DNA of 29,662 nucleotides, taken from positions 1 through 29,662 of IMG/VR virus record IMGVR_UViG_3300023179_000374; one strand, given 5' to 3'. Under the pieces are notes generated by a model that saw only the letters and a program-made list of their open reading frames with translations, was not told the DNA's origin and ran no database searches. Each line of letters begins with the position of its first letter. Position 1 is the stretch's first letter. The stretch is from a virus. Of this stretch, positions 9,267 through 18,948 are shown in pieces. The position numbers were made by a program, and so were the translations under genes.

Positions 9267-10883
9267 TTATAAGTATCCGAATATTAAAATTACGTGATCA
9301 GCATTGATAGAAAATTTAAACCCTGTTTTGGAAAATGTATAAAAGGTAGAATTTGCTAGTATTTCGTTATTAAAGTAGTCAGCAGTCAATCCTAAGTAAT
9401 CCTGCACTTCAGATTTACCAGTATCATTTATTATACTATCCAAATCTTTAATTAATAAAACATCACCAAATACTTCCACACCAGAAGGATGAATAGTTGT
9501 TTTGACTATTTCCTTCCATTTACTTGTAGTTTCGCTACTTCTAATTACATAGGAAAATGGTTGATAGTATAATATACTAGAATCAGGTGAATCAGCCAAA
9601 GCACCTTGTATTTTATATCTATCCGACAATCTACCTTTACTATTTAATAAAAATCCTTTATTAGTTTTTAGAATACCCAAATTGCCCCTCAAGGAAGCAG
9701 TAGAGTTTAATGTCAAATTTGCACTTAAATTAGTATTAGAAAAACTATTCAGATAAAAAATAAATCTTTTATCGTCAACTATTTTGGATATAGTAACAGT
9801 ATTAGTTCCATCATTAAAATTAGATAAAGTATTACCATAGTATTTAAGTGTTATTGAATCATTTTTACTCAAATAATGATAAGTATTTGATATGAAGATT
9901 ACTTTTCTACCAATAACTGATACGTTTCCTTGTAATAATTTTGACGGTGAATCAATTTCTACATTAACAAATGAAGGGGTAAAACTTGTACTAATTGTTG
10001 AACTAGGATAGTAAACACCAGAATCTACTACAGTTATTTCTTTTATTTCACCAAAATTATTTACTTTTGATACTTTTAGTGTAGATTGCAGATGTCTAAC
10101 ATTAGCATTTAAATCATATCCTTTACCACCATTTAATATCTCTATAGATGCCAGTTGATAATATGTGTTTGCTTTAATATTAGAAGAAAGTGAAGAAACA
10201 ATAGTTTCTTTTCTAAAGTTTCCATCTATATTTTCTAAGTAAAGTTCATAATATTCAGTAATATCATCAGAAACAGATCCGAACCCAAATAACTTATTTG
10301 GTTTAAGTATTTTAAGAACATTTACTACCTTTGCAGTAGCATTTGAATCTTGACCTGTTATTATAGTATTTAGTGCACCAAATATATTTGCACTGTTTAC
10401 TGGCACAACTAATAGTGTCTTATAATTTTTCCATCGTCCATCGGAAGCCTTAAAAATGAAATCGCCAGGATATGAAAATTCTATAGTATTATTATAAAGA
10501 ACTCTAAATAATAATTTAGCAGCTTCTTCTGTCCCCTTAGTTTCGTAAATATTTCTAAAAAATTTTACAAAACTCTTTTTATTTGTTAATAAGTTTCTGG
10601 GTATATCTGATCCATAATTTTTAAAAAATGATTCCACCAATGATACGTTAGCTGTATCTATTGTTTTTTCTACGTCTGCATACAATATAGCATTTTGTAA
10701 TACTTCCGTAGGATTGGTTTCTTTTTCTAAAAATTTATAGTATGCTTCTACAAAATGAATAAATTTAGAATAATCTGCAGTTACTATGTTACTACCTGAT
10801 ACATATGAAACATAATCTCCTCTAATGTAATCAGGTATTTGACTTACAACTAATGCCGAGGTATTACTTATTAATTTAGGCAT
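9267..10883 (-). CDS. Predicted baseplate wedge protein at the gp7 position (538 aa)
   Basis: The N-terminal 150 residues carry a pattern I associate with baseplate-operon proteins of marine T4-like phages. A segment FIHFVEAYYKFLEKETNPTE is followed by a helical stretch with YADVEKTID. Then come KKSFVKFFRNIYETKGTEEA, AKLLFRVLYNN and a short FIFKASDGRWKNY. The rest is beta-rich with repeated hydrophobic strands and Gly turns (LNGGKGYDLNANVRH, VVDSGVYYPSS). Its place directly between gp6 and gp8 equals that of T4 gp7 (1032 aa), but it is half the length and I see no sequence proof of homology. It overlaps gp6 by 8 nt. A wedge component is likely; the gp7 assignment is positional. Confidence 0.72.
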   Translation of the reverse strand: MPKLISNTSALVVSQIPDYIRGDYVSYVSGSNIVTADYSKFIHFVEAYYKFLEKETNPTEVLQNAILYADVEKTIDTANVSLVESFFKNYGSDIPRNLLTNKKSFVKFFRNIYETKGTEEAAKLLFRVLYNNTIEFSYPGDFIFKASDGRWKNYKTLLVVPVNSANIFGALNTIITGQDSNATAKVVNVLKILKPNKLFGFGSVSDDITEYYELYLENIDGNFRKETIVSSLSSNIKANTYYQLASIEILNGGKGYDLNANVRHLQSTLKVSKVNNFGEIKEITVVDSGVYYPSSTISTSFTPSFVNVEIDSPSKLLQGNVSVIGRKVIFISNTYHYLSKNDSITLKYYGNTLSNFNDGTNTVTISKIVDDKRFIFYLNSFSNTNLSANLTLNSTASLRGNLGILKTNKGFLLNSKGRLSDRYKIQGALADSPDSSILYYQPFSYVIRSSETTSKWKEIVKTTIHPSGVEVFGDVLLIKDLDSIINDTGKSEVQDYLGLTADYFNNEILANSTFYTFSKTGFKFSINADHVILIFGYL

Positions 10884-12744
10884 TTACTGCTATCGTGTTT
10901 ACAGTTAATCCAGATTCTGTGCCCGTTTCAATATCAAAATCACTATTATCGAGTAAAATAATTTGATTAAAATTTACAGTAACATCTAAAAAATCATTTT
11001 GAGGTTTAATCATTATTTTGATATCTGAACCGTTTCCATAATATCCGTATACATTTAATTTTGGAATAGTTATTTCACCTGTACCATAATTTATAGTTCC
11101 AAAATTGCTATTTACTACTGCTTCGGTGGTAGGATCAATTAATCTAACTACACCAAATCCAGAATAATTTGGTGTATAATCATTTGGCAAATCTTGCATA
11201 ACGACAGGATTTATATTTGTATCCGCAACAAATGCAAATCTAGTAGAATTTAAACTTCCGGGCATTACACCAATATAAAATTTTATACTATTAGTTCCAG
11301 TAAGTATATTATCGGTATTCAGTGTAGGTTTTATTCTCTTTTGAACTTTCAAAGTCATCAAATTACCAAGTATTGATTGATTAGTATTATCAATCAACTT
11401 GGATAATTTGGAATAAATAAAATCTTTATCAAACTTTTTAAGATCAGTATTAAAATAATCTTGTATCGTTTCTATTACTTGAGTTTTAAGATCATCTGAG
11501 GATATAGTTAAAGTCTTGTAATCATATTTTACTGAAGTATTTAAATTGATATAAAAATATTCAGGATCTACATATTCAGGATTTACTGAAAGTATTCTTT
11601 TGGATTTTAAAAAATTAGTTATTTCGTCTTGTATTTCCGTGGTTATCGTAAGACCTGAAGCTGGACTAAGAGCCACCATCACTTTACCATATTTTTTTGG
11701 TATATTGTCCTCCCCTCCCCATACTGCAACAGAATCAATTAATCCTGGATTATAAGAATCAATTAATACTTTATAATCATTAGAATTTACTGCTCTATTT
11801 TGAGAAGATCTAAACTTCGGAGCATTAAATTTAATTTCAGTAATAGTCTCCTTTTCCGATCCATAACTAGAGTTTTGTATTACAGTTATACCAGAAATAC
11901 TGCCTCCGCCTATAAGAGAGGATGAACTAAACGATTGGGAAATTAACCCAGATACATTAGTAATAGTTCCGCTACTTATTAAGTATTGAACTCTAATTAA
12001 ATTACCAGAAGATAATTTTTTACCTAAAATATTGTCGCCAAAAACTATTTGATATAAACCAGTAGGATTTTCTTCTAAGAAATAAACCTTTGACGTTTCG
12101 TCTATGCCCAGGGCATCATCAGCAAGTGTAAAAGTTTCTGTAGTTATATCTGTGTTGGAAGATTGCACTGTAACCAGCATTGTAGATGTGTCTACGTCTG
12201 GATTTGGAATCTCGTATTTTTCACCTGGCCCAGGATTTCTTACTCTAAATACAAATTCTAAAGGAACACCTTCAACTATATCTACGTTATTGAAAGTGTA
12301 GCTACCATTGACTCTTTGAATAGTTTTAGCTTCAAGATTAACAAAAGTTCTTAAAGTACCATCTATTAAAGTTGTAAAAGCAGTATATCTATCTAAAGTT
12401 AAAGATGTAGGTGAGCCCGTTGGAGAAGTAACATTAAAACTTATTTTTGCTCTGGATCCTCTTACAGATCTACTAGTATATCCTAGATGTTTAGCTATAG
12501 ATACAGCAGATGATCTTTTCACTGCAGAATCTAAAAACATTTCATTAATAAGCATATTGGATAAGTATGCATTATAATGCGTATTATACGATAATAAATC
12601 TAATAATACTGATAATCCAGATCCTTCAAAATCATAGTCAGAAAAAACTAGATCTCCATTACTATCTCTATAACTAGATAAAAAAGCTTTTAAATTTTGT
12701 TTAATATCGTCGAAATCTAGCTCAGAAACTCTAAGATTGGCCAT
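10876..12744 (-). CDS. 6: Baseplate wedge protein gp6 (baseplate J-like)
   Basis: In T4, gp6 forms the continuous inner ring of the baseplate and holds the wedges together. At 622 aa this is close to T4 gp6 (660 aa). The N-terminus contains DGDLVF-like NGDLVFSDYDFEGSGLSVLL, LLSYNTHYNAYLSNMLINEM and DSAVKRSSAVSIAKHLGYTS, the hallmark start of gp6/baseplate-J proteins. FRSSQNRAVNSNDYKVLI (about 310-327) follows, then VAVWGGEDNIPKKYGKVMVA, also typical of the family. It overlaps gp25 by 1 nt upstream (TAATG) and the next gene by 8 nt downstream. The gp25-gp6 pairing is conserved in contractile injection systems. Confidence 0.92.
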   Translation of the reverse strand: MANLRVSELDFDDIKQNLKAFLSSYRDSNGDLVFSDYDFEGSGLSVLLDLLSYNTHYNAYLSNMLINEMFLDSAVKRSSAVSIAKHLGYTSRSVRGSRAKISFNVTSPTGSPTSLTLDRYTAFTTLIDGTLRTFVNLEAKTIQRVNGSYTFNNVDIVEGVPLEFVFRVRNPGPGEKYEIPNPDVDTSTMLVTVQSSNTDITTETFTLADDALGIDETSKVYFLEENPTGLYQIVFGDNILGKKLSSGNLIRVQYLISSGTITNVSGLISQSFSSSSLIGGGSISGITVIQNSSYGSEKETITEIKFNAPKFRSSQNRAVNSNDYKVLIDSYNPGLIDSVAVWGGEDNIPKKYGKVMVALSPASGLTITTEIQDEITNFLKSKRILSVNPEYVDPEYFYINLNTSVKYDYKTLTISSDDLKTQVIETIQDYFNTDLKKFDKDFIYSKLSKLIDNTNQSILGNLMTLKVQKRIKPTLNTDNILTGTNSIKFYIGVMPGSLNSTRFAFVADTNINPVVMQDLPNDYTPNYSGFGVVRLIDPTTEAVVNSNFGTINYGTGEITIPKLNVYGYYGNGSDIKIMIKPQNDFLDVTVNFNQIILLDNSDFDIETGTESGLTVNTIAVNA

Positions 12745-13145
12745 TACCTTAATCTACCTAAAATTTGAGTAATTGTAATAGGAGTATCTATATTTTTTGG
12801 TGCAAAAACTATTTCCACAACCATTTCATTGTTATCTTGATTTTCTGTCAACTCTACTGATATAAGTCTAATTCTTGGTTCAAAACGTTCTAAGGTATTA
12901 ATAATAGAACGTTCTGTGGCATTTCTTATAGCAGGGGTAAAATTTTCAAATAACATATGAGTTATCTGAGATCCTATTTCAGGATGAAAAGGTCGCTCAT
13001 AATTTTTAGTAAGTATTAAATTCTTTACTGATGCTTTTATGGCTTCAAGATTATATTTTCTGTTTACATCACTAGTATAGGGATGTGCTTGAAAAAGTAA
13101 ATCAAGATCAGAATATTCTTTTGTAATTCTATTTATAGTTGCCAT
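12744..13145 (-). CDS. 25: Baseplate wedge protein gp25 (GPW/gp25 family)
   Basis: At 133 aa it matches T4 gp25 (132 aa). Typical features are YSDLDLLFQAHPYTSDV near the start, the run of aliphatic residues and YERPFHPEIGSQI (residues about 50-62, the EPR-type core), LFENFTP, and RFEPRIRLISVEL. In T4-like tails gp25 sits in the wedge core with gp6 and gp53 and contacts the sheath. The ATG at 13145 lies 12 nt after the gp5 stop with no Shine-Dalgarno; the leader is AT-only (AATAAATAATAAAA). Confidence 0.93.
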   Translation of the reverse strand: MATINRITKEYSDLDLLFQAHPYTSDVNRKYNLEAIKASVKNLILTKNYERPFHPEIGSQITHMLFENFTPAIRNATERSIINTLERFEPRIRLISVELTENQDNNEMVVEIVFAPKNIDTPITITQILGRLR

Positions 13146-13157
13146 TTTTATTATTTA

Positions 13158-15749
13158 TTAACCAAAATAATTAACTAATTGATTTTTAGCAGTGAAAACG
13201 TGGTTAACCATAGTTCCAGTTTTAATCGGACTACTTACCCCAGATTTATCGTAAGAAAAATGAACCCAAGAAATAACTATAGTGCCTCTTCTTTCATATT
13301 CAAGTAATAACTGTTTATGCGGTATATTATCTCTTATCCATTTAGCTACATTAAAGTATTGTGGATAGGACATACTAGGAAATTGTAGATCGGCCGCCAT
13401 ACCTCTACCGTGATCTTCTTCCTTTCTAGGTTCATTTTTGCCCGTTTTTTTGTTATAAAATAATTTTCCGTCTTTTCTAAACCCACTGGTTACTAACAAA
13501 TCCGGATACTTTTTACTTATAAGTTCTAATTGTTCAGCTAAAAATTTTAGATTACATGCTATGTCTGCTCTAGATAGCCCAAGTTGTGCTTCTAAGGAAT
13601 CAACTGTCACAAAATTACCCAGGACAAAATTTTGAGACAATTTAATTGTTTTAGGAAAAGAATTTTGTTTATCGAAAGAAATAAAATCTTTGCATGCCGG
13701 TGAGAATCCGGCAGCAGTTACTGAACTTTGAATACCCGTGTTACTATCAGATCCTGCTACATTAAATACAGTATCTTCAATAATACCTGCTAATAACTTT
13801 TCATTTCTTAAAGCCAAGGCAGCATCTGAAGTAGCGGATGTGGGGTCATCAAATAAAAATGTATTTTGATTAGTTTCAACACTATTTTTTGCAGGTTTGT
13901 TTACTATAGAAATTGTAGCTTTTTCCGGAGGATCAATCGCAGGTATTTTTATTTCTTGTATTTTTGTAGATCCCATTTTAGTTTTTACAACAGCAGCATC
14001 CATTTTTAATTCTAATCCACCATCTATACTAGTAGATTTAGAGCCTTGTAAAACTAATTTATCACTCGATTTTATAGTTAGATTATCTGACTTCGAGAAT
14101 AAATTTAACTCTTTCCCTTGTATTTTTAACTGTTCGTCGGAAACTATACTAAAACCTTTTTTAGCCGAAATATTTACTGTTTCACCTATAAGATTTAATC
14201 TACCCGCAGATTTAATGTTAATATCATTATTACCAACAATATTAGTGGTCCCTAAAACTTGTATATCAGCATTATTTTTAATATAAATTTTACTTGAACC
14301 ATCAACAGTAATATTTTGACCACCTTTAATATAAACATAATCATTATTATCTATAATTTCATATCTATCACCTCGAGTTTTTCTAACACTAGTACCATTA
14401 ACATCTATTTCTATAAATGTACCAGATTTATGATAAATGTTTATTCGTTCACCATTGGGTGTATTGTCAAATTCTAAAAGATGGCCTGATTCAGTTTCAA
14501 ATACTTGATTATAAGGATAAACACCTCCGTATGGACTCGGCGGTTGATCCCAGGAATCTGTTGAATTTGCTAGTTGTACATCAGTAGATCTTGATGCATC
14601 TTTGTTTCTAATAGACGGATGATCTTTGACACCCCTAGCTAATTTATTAGTATCGGCTTCTCCAAAATAATCTGATTTAGGATAAACAGCATTTGGATCT
14701 CTAAATCCGGATAAACTTAACAATTCCTGATTTGTAGGCAGATTGGTATCAAAAATGTCTGTTATAAGTGATTGTGATGGGGGAGATGGATCATCTGTAG
14801 CTCCGGATACAGCTTTACTACCTAAATTAAAATAACTTAAAGTAGTAGCGGCCCCATCATTCTTTACGATGCCTTTGGATAAGTTTATAGCACCGCCACC
14901 GCCGCCCAAATGTGCTGCAGTTAAATATCCTGCTACTGTTTCTGGACTATCTGTATTACTTAATACTTCTTTATTTTTAAGATAGTTATACCAAAACTGT
15001 AAATTATTGAACATAATAAGTTCTTGGGTTTGCGTATTATTATAAAAATCATCTAAAGATTTTAATCCATTTTTATTAAGCCAATTGTCCTTATCATTTA
15101 AATTATTATTATCTTTGTTTTTACTCGTATTTCCTAAATTTTTAACATACCCCAATGTAATCAAGGCTTCATAACCAAATTGATATTTTCCAACAAATCC
15201 TTTATTATTTTTTGCTCTATAATTGGATGAGGATTCTCTTTGACCTATTTTATCCATTAAAGTTTTTATTTGGGCAGGCGATAAAGGGGGCAGAGAAGTA
15301 AGTATATAATCTTTAGTATTAGAATTAGTATTGAGTTCGCTTTGTACTAATATGGGTTCTCCTGATCCATCAGTTATTACTTTACCATCAGAGGAAGTCA
15401 AATAATTGTTTGTGGGATTATTTTGTTTTTTTACTTTGGCAAATGGATCAGGTTTATTTTTGCCCCCTATTGTTCCCATCATAATAGGTTGTTGCATATC
15501 ATCACCATCTAAAAACCAACCTACTACCCAAGATCCTTCCAGTATTCCTACTGGGGCAGTGCCCTTTCCGGATATAGCAGCTGAAGTAATTGGCTGTAAT
15601 GGTAGAGCCCAAGGCAAATCAGATGTCGGAAGTTGTACTTTATCTTCGGTATGTATACCGAGTATACGAACTTTACATCTTCCAAGTTCTTCGGGATCAA
15701 TTCTATCTTCAACTACTCCAATCCACCAATTTAGAATATTGTTTTTCAT
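13158..15749 (-). CDS. 5: Baseplate central spike gp5 with muramidase-like and M15 peptidase-like domains (863 aa)
   Basis: The domain order fits a modified gp5. Residues 1-100 are the OB fold (NWWIGVVEDRIDPEELGRCK to MGTIGGK). Residues 155-310 resemble a muramidase/transglycosylase: IGQRESSSNYRAKN with Glu172 as candidate acid, then GFVGKYQFGYEAL. Residues about 430-600 hold strand repeats of the gp5 C-terminal beta helix (ENITV-type, as in GGQNITVDGSSKIYIKNNAD). The last 150 residues contain SGFRKDG, DHGRGMAADLQF and WVHFSY, matching M15 D,D-carboxypeptidases; His780, Asp787 and His830 are the likely zinc ligands. Gp5 punctures the outer membrane and locally opens peptidoglycan. T4 gp5 (575 aa) has a T4-lysozyme domain, so both enzymatic domains here differ from T4. 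Its start overlaps the gp27-like stop by 1 nt. Confidence 0.88.
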   Translation of the reverse strand: MKNNILNWWIGVVEDRIDPEELGRCKVRILGIHTEDKVQLPTSDLPWALPLQPITSAAISGKGTAPVGILEGSWVVGWFLDGDDMQQPIMMGTIGGKNKPDPFAKVKKQNNPTNNYLTSSDGKVITDGSGEPILVQSELNTNSNTKDYILTSLPPLSPAQIKTLMDKIGQRESSSNYRAKNNKGFVGKYQFGYEALITLGYVKNLGNTSKNKDNNNLNDKDNWLNKNGLKSLDDFYNNTQTQELIMFNNLQFWYNYLKNKEVLSNTDSPETVAGYLTAAHLGGGGGAINLSKGIVKNDGAATTLSYFNLGSKAVSGATDDPSPPSQSLITDIFDTNLPTNQELLSLSGFRDPNAVYPKSDYFGEADTNKLARGVKDHPSIRNKDASRSTDVQLANSTDSWDQPPSPYGGVYPYNQVFETESGHLLEFDNTPNGERINIYHKSGTFIEIDVNGTSVRKTRGDRYEIIDNNDYVYIKGGQNITVDGSSKIYIKNNADIQVLGTTNIVGNNDINIKSAGRLNLIGETVNISAKKGFSIVSDEQLKIQGKELNLFSKSDNLTIKSSDKLVLQGSKSTSIDGGLELKMDAAVVKTKMGSTKIQEIKIPAIDPPEKATISIVNKPAKNSVETNQNTFLFDDPTSATSDAALALRNEKLLAGIIEDTVFNVAGSDSNTGIQSSVTAAGFSPACKDFISFDKQNSFPKTIKLSQNFVLGNFVTVDSLEAQLGLSRADIACNLKFLAEQLELISKKYPDLLVTSGFRKDGKLFYNKKTGKNEPRKEEDHGRGMAADLQFPSMSYPQYFNVAKWIRDNIPHKQLLLEYERRGTIVISWVHFSYDKSGVSSPIKTGTMVNHVFTAKNQLVNYFG

Positions 15750-17098
15750 TAGTATACGTCTTGTATATTAGTAAATGAATCTTTAGCAACTTCCATTATC
15801 ATACTATGTCTTGGCAAGGCATTTATTTTATGATTAATTTTAGTAATGAGATAATTGCCCGAAGTCATGGGATCAAAATTATTGGATGCCTTATCCGTTT
15901 CGTCTAAAGGTCCCGTATCAGGTAAATCAATATACATTAAAGAACCCACTTCTAAATCTGTTCTTCCTGGTATTACTATTTCTAAATTATAATTGGATAA
16001 ATTTAGTATATTAGATAATCTATTCCCATAAATAACAGAATTTTTTTCGGTAAAATTATCTTGTATATTAGTATGTAAACCAGGTTGAACAAAATTTAAT
16101 TTAAAATTATTTTGAGCTGTAACCGCTACACCATTTAAAAATAAAGGGGCTGCAGCAGAATCGTAAGTGCCAGCAGTATGAGAATATTCATTAAACTTTT
16201 CAGGATGAAAATAATCTACATAATTGTAATCTTTTTCCATAATATTTAAATCTATCATTCTACTACCAAAATATCCATTGGTAATATTTTCTAAATTATT
16301 AAGTGAAGTAAGCATTCTAACACTTTCTATTTGAAATAACTTACTTTGAACATCTGTAGTTTCTCTAATTCCGGGGGGAAAAAATCTATACATACCAATG
16401 GATAAGTTAACTCCTAAATTAAAAATCGCTTCTATAGGAACAAAATAAAAAAATTTATTTCCTTCATAGAAAACATAGTTACAAGCTTTGCCGCTTTTAG
16501 GTATGGCTTTAGATGCTAACCATTGAAAACATTTAATTGGAGACCAACCTGGGCTGACAAATTTTATGCTATTATCAGTTTCATCGATAATATTAAGTTT
16601 ACTCCTACCAAAATCTTCAATTTTTTCTCCACTGGGGGAAATATATCTTGCATTACTAAAATATGTACCAAAAATTTCTGCAACTATATCCGATACTTTG
16701 CCATAAAATGCCTTTTTGATTGGTAAAAGATTGCTCACAAAACCTTCAATAGAAATAAAATTAAGCACATATATTTGTGTACTTTGATCTAGTATACGTC
16801 TGTCGGATATAGAATATATTCTAAAGGTTTTTGCTATATAAGTTTCAGATTTAAGTCCAGGCGTTCTTAACTTTATGGAAATATGTTCATCGCCAGTAAT
16901 TGTTAAATATTTTATTAAATTTCTATTATCACCTATTAAAATACTGCCTGTCATAACAGGCGAATAAATTGATTCATAAATGTTTAATTCTTTAAAAAAG
17001 CTTTTCAAATCTACATATAAACCAGTAGCAGATATAAGAAAAAGCTCTTCAACTAAAACTCCGCCAGCATTATTAAGACTTTCTATCGGATTACTCAT
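15749..17098 (-). CDS. 27: Baseplate hub protein, gp27-like (449 aa)
   Basis: T4 gp27 (391 aa) is the trimeric hub that holds gp5. This protein has the hub pattern: an N-terminal beta domain with SVMTGSI-type YSPVMTGSILIGD, LIKYLTITGDEHISIKLRTPG, then FRIYSISDRR and YVLNFISIEGF. Later come SPGWSPIKCFQWLASKAIP and NYVFYEGNKFFYFVP, which resemble a gp27-type second tube-like domain. Its C-terminus (VIPGRTDLEVGSLMYIDLPD, SGNYLITKINHKI) is typical of phage hub proteins. It lies immediately upstream of gp5, its expected partner, and overlaps gp53 by 4 nt. The family call rests on pattern and position. Confidence 0.8.
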   Translation of the reverse strand: MSNPIESLNNAGGVLVEELFLISATGLYVDLKSFFKELNIYESIYSPVMTGSILIGDNRNLIKYLTITGDEHISIKLRTPGLKSETYIAKTFRIYSISDRRILDQSTQIYVLNFISIEGFVSNLLPIKKAFYGKVSDIVAEIFGTYFSNARYISPSGEKIEDFGRSKLNIIDETDNSIKFVSPGWSPIKCFQWLASKAIPKSGKACNYVFYEGNKFFYFVPIEAIFNLGVNLSIGMYRFFPPGIRETTDVQSKLFQIESVRMLTSLNNLENITNGYFGSRMIDLNIMEKDYNYVDYFHPEKFNEYSHTAGTYDSAAAPLFLNGVAVTAQNNFKLNFVQPGLHTNIQDNFTEKNSVIYGNRLSNILNLSNYNLEIVIPGRTDLEVGSLMYIDLPDTGPLDETDKASNNFDPMTSGNYLITKINHKINALPRHSMIMEVAKDSFTNIQDVY

Positions 17099-17682
17099 CT
17101 AACTATTTGTCTGGAAAAATTAGATTGTATTAATGAAACTATCTCAGATTTAGGTATTTTTATTCTTCGTTTTGATTCATTTATTGCTATTTCATATTCT
17201 AATCTAGACACAGGATATAATTGTATCGGGGGATCTCTTAAAAGTAAGGATGTGCCATCCTCAAAGGTAAAAAATACTTCATCTTTTCCCTCGGTAAAAG
17301 AGGATTCTTCTAATCCTCTGTAATTATTTACTACATATCTTTCGGTATTTACAAATAATTTAGTTTTATAAATTTCATTTTCCCCGCCATATTTTTGTAT
17401 ACAAAAACTCTTTAAATTTTCTTGGGATAAAGGCCAATCAAATCTAGGATCTACAATATCATTAGCATGCATAATTATCCAGTGATACAATGGAGTACCA
17501 TAAAATAAATCCGATACTATCTCTGGGGATTCGCCATCCTTTATATCATATAAATCATAACTTGAATTATTTTGTATGAATTCTTGAATAAATCCTATTC
17601 GTCTAGTTATATCAGTTACAACCTGCACCGAGGTTAAATCATCTAAGGAATAAATTATTTTTGGAAAAGATCTAAAATACAT
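17095..17682 (-). CDS. 53: Baseplate wedge protein gp53
   Basis: At 195 aa it equals T4 gp53 (196 aa). The N-terminus has the family layout: YFRSFPKIIYSLDD, VVTDITRRIGFIQEFIQNN and YDLYDIKDGESPEIVSDLFYG, followed by TPLYHWIIMHANDIVDPRFDWPLS. The last part is the LysM-like segment of gp53 homologues (degradation-enzyme-like). In T4, gp53 clamps adjacent wedges around the hub. It is coupled by a 1-nt overlap to the gp48-like gene and by 4 nt to the hub gene, reproducing the T4 neighbourhood of 53 and 5. Confidence 0.92.
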   Translation of the reverse strand: MYFRSFPKIIYSLDDLTSVQVVTDITRRIGFIQEFIQNNSSYDLYDIKDGESPEIVSDLFYGTPLYHWIIMHANDIVDPRFDWPLSQENLKSFCIQKYGGENEIYKTKLFVNTERYVVNNYRGLEESSFTEGKDEVFFTFEDGTSLLLRDPPIQLYPVSRLEYEIAINESKRRIKIPKSEIVSLIQSNFSRQIVR

Positions 17683-18908
17683 TAAAAACCTCTTCTCATT
17701 TCTCTCTTGGTAAGTTGTTCTAATTCTCTAAAAGTAAGTGTTAAATTAACTTGTGTGGGTGCACCATTATCAAAAGTTGAAAATGTGTCGCCACCATATT
17801 CAACTGCCATATCAGTTAATGCACAATTTCCTATTCTATATAAGTAAGGATTTTCTTTATTTCTGCCAGTTTTTGGGTCAACATAATAGTAAACAATTTC
17901 AAATTCTGATGGGTATATGAAAAATAAATTATTGTCTGATAAATCCGGGTGCATATGAATTTTAAACGTATCTACAATATTTTTTATATTTTCTGTTTCC
18001 TTTTTAGATTTCGGAAAAAATCTATATTTAAAATTAAATGTTCTATAATCTATTGATTCAAATAGGGCTTCTCTAAAAGGATTAATTTTAATACCTGCAG
18101 CTGCGCCAACAATATCCTCCGCTTTTCCCCCGCCTATGCCCATGGGTAATTTAGCTAAAGTAAGACCCAGTGCAGCTGCTCCTTCTGTACCAAATCCTTT
18201 AGCAAGTGTAGTTAAAGAATCTAGATTAAAATCGTTTGAATTTTTTATTGTTTGAAGCGCAGATACTCCAGACGCTATTAATCCTGCTAGAATGCCCAAA
18301 TCTGCTTCAGTATAATTGGTTCCATATTTTACTGTAGGGCGATCTTCGACATGCAAAGTTATAACATCTTTTAATCTTAAAAAAGTAGTGGTTTTTAGAA
18401 TATCCAATTCTTTTTGTGCGAATTCGGTTAATCCATATGCTGCTGCTCCTAAAGCGCCTGCAATACCAATAGTTTTTAAACCACTAAAAATATTAACTAT
18501 TGCTTCTTTTCCTGCTTGTCTTGCATTACCAGAAATTTTCGGCTGTGATTTTTCTAGTAATGAACCAACGCTACTAATACCTAAACTTAATAAAGCTGTT
18601 TGTACTCCTACAACAGCTGGTAAAGAATCACCGAGTTGTTCTCTAGTTATTTTTTTAGTAGTTTGAAGTATATTGATATCGCCCTTGTTGAAAGTATCAA
18701 ATGCTCCTTGATTTTTTCTAATGGATTTTTCTCTAACGTTCACATAAAATGCCACATAGTGTAAAAGATCAGGTTTTGTTCCTAAACCTTCCGGATATTG
18801 ATGTAGTTTCCAATTGTATTTGTTTATGTCATAGCTTTTAAATCTTTCCTCATTATATTTTTTTAATTCTTCTTCTACGGAGGGATTTAATTGTTTTGTG
18901 ATTGCCAT
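17682..18908 (-). CDS. 48: Baseplate tail tube cap, gp48-like (408 aa)
   Basis: The C-terminal 130 residues carry the tail-tube-type pattern of gp48/gp54. RTFNFKYRFFPKSKKETENI is followed by FKIHMHPDLSDNNLFFIYPSEFEIVYYY, NPYLYRIGNCALTDMAVEYG and a final DNGAPTQVNLTLTFRELEQLTK. The N-terminus (EEELKKYNEERFKSYDINKY, NWKLHQYPEGLGTKPDLLHY) fits the gp48 version seen in marine T4-like phages. The middle is Gly/Ala-rich and hydrophobic. In T4, gp48 and gp54 join the hub to the tube. It is the first gene of the minus operon, downstream of two TATAAATA boxes. The ATG at 18908 follows an AT-only leader without a Shine-Dalgarno. It could instead be gp54-equivalent. Confidence 0.82.
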   Translation of the reverse strand: MAITKQLNPSVEEELKKYNEERFKSYDINKYNWKLHQYPEGLGTKPDLLHYVAFYVNVREKSIRKNQGAFDTFNKGDINILQTTKKITREQLGDSLPAVVGVQTALLSLGISSVGSLLEKSQPKISGNARQAGKEAIVNIFSGLKTIGIAGALGAAAYGLTEFAQKELDILKTTTFLRLKDVITLHVEDRPTVKYGTNYTEADLGILAGLIASGVSALQTIKNSNDFNLDSLTTLAKGFGTEGAAALGLTLAKLPMGIGGGKAEDIVGAAAGIKINPFREALFESIDYRTFNFKYRFFPKSKKETENIKNIVDTFKIHMHPDLSDNNLFFIYPSEFEIVYYYVDPKTGRNKENPYLYRIGNCALTDMAVEYGGDTFSTFDNGAPTQVNLTLTFRELEQLTKREMRRGF

Positions 18909-18914
18909 TTTTTA

Positions 18915-18922
18915 AATAAATA
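18915..18922 (+). promoter_or_regulatory. Possible late promoter for the plus-strand operon
   Basis: AATAAATA matches the T4 late box TATAAATA at 7 of 8 positions and lies 34 nt before the gp4 ATG at 18957. It is the best plus-strand candidate in the divergent gap. AT-richness makes chance matches common, so this is weak. Confidence 0.3.
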
Positions 18923-18934
18923 ATAGATAAGATT

Positions 18935-18948
18935 TATTTATATTTATA
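18935..18948 (-). promoter_or_regulatory. Two overlapping T4-type late promoter boxes for the baseplate operon
   Basis: The minus strand reads TATAAATATAAATA, so the exact T4 late -10 box TATAAATA occurs twice, at 18948-18941 and 18942-18935. A start about 10 nt downstream would give a leader of roughly 15-25 nt before the gp48 ATG at 18908. The site is in the only divergent gap between structural operons. A gp33 gene is present in the window, consistent with T4-type late transcription. Confidence 0.65.

Noticed and set aside
9256-9268. AATAAATA before gp8 (and a similar run at 13146-13156 before gp25)
   Set aside because: The box would be only a few nucleotides from the start codon, too close for a -10 element; probably just AT-rich leaders.
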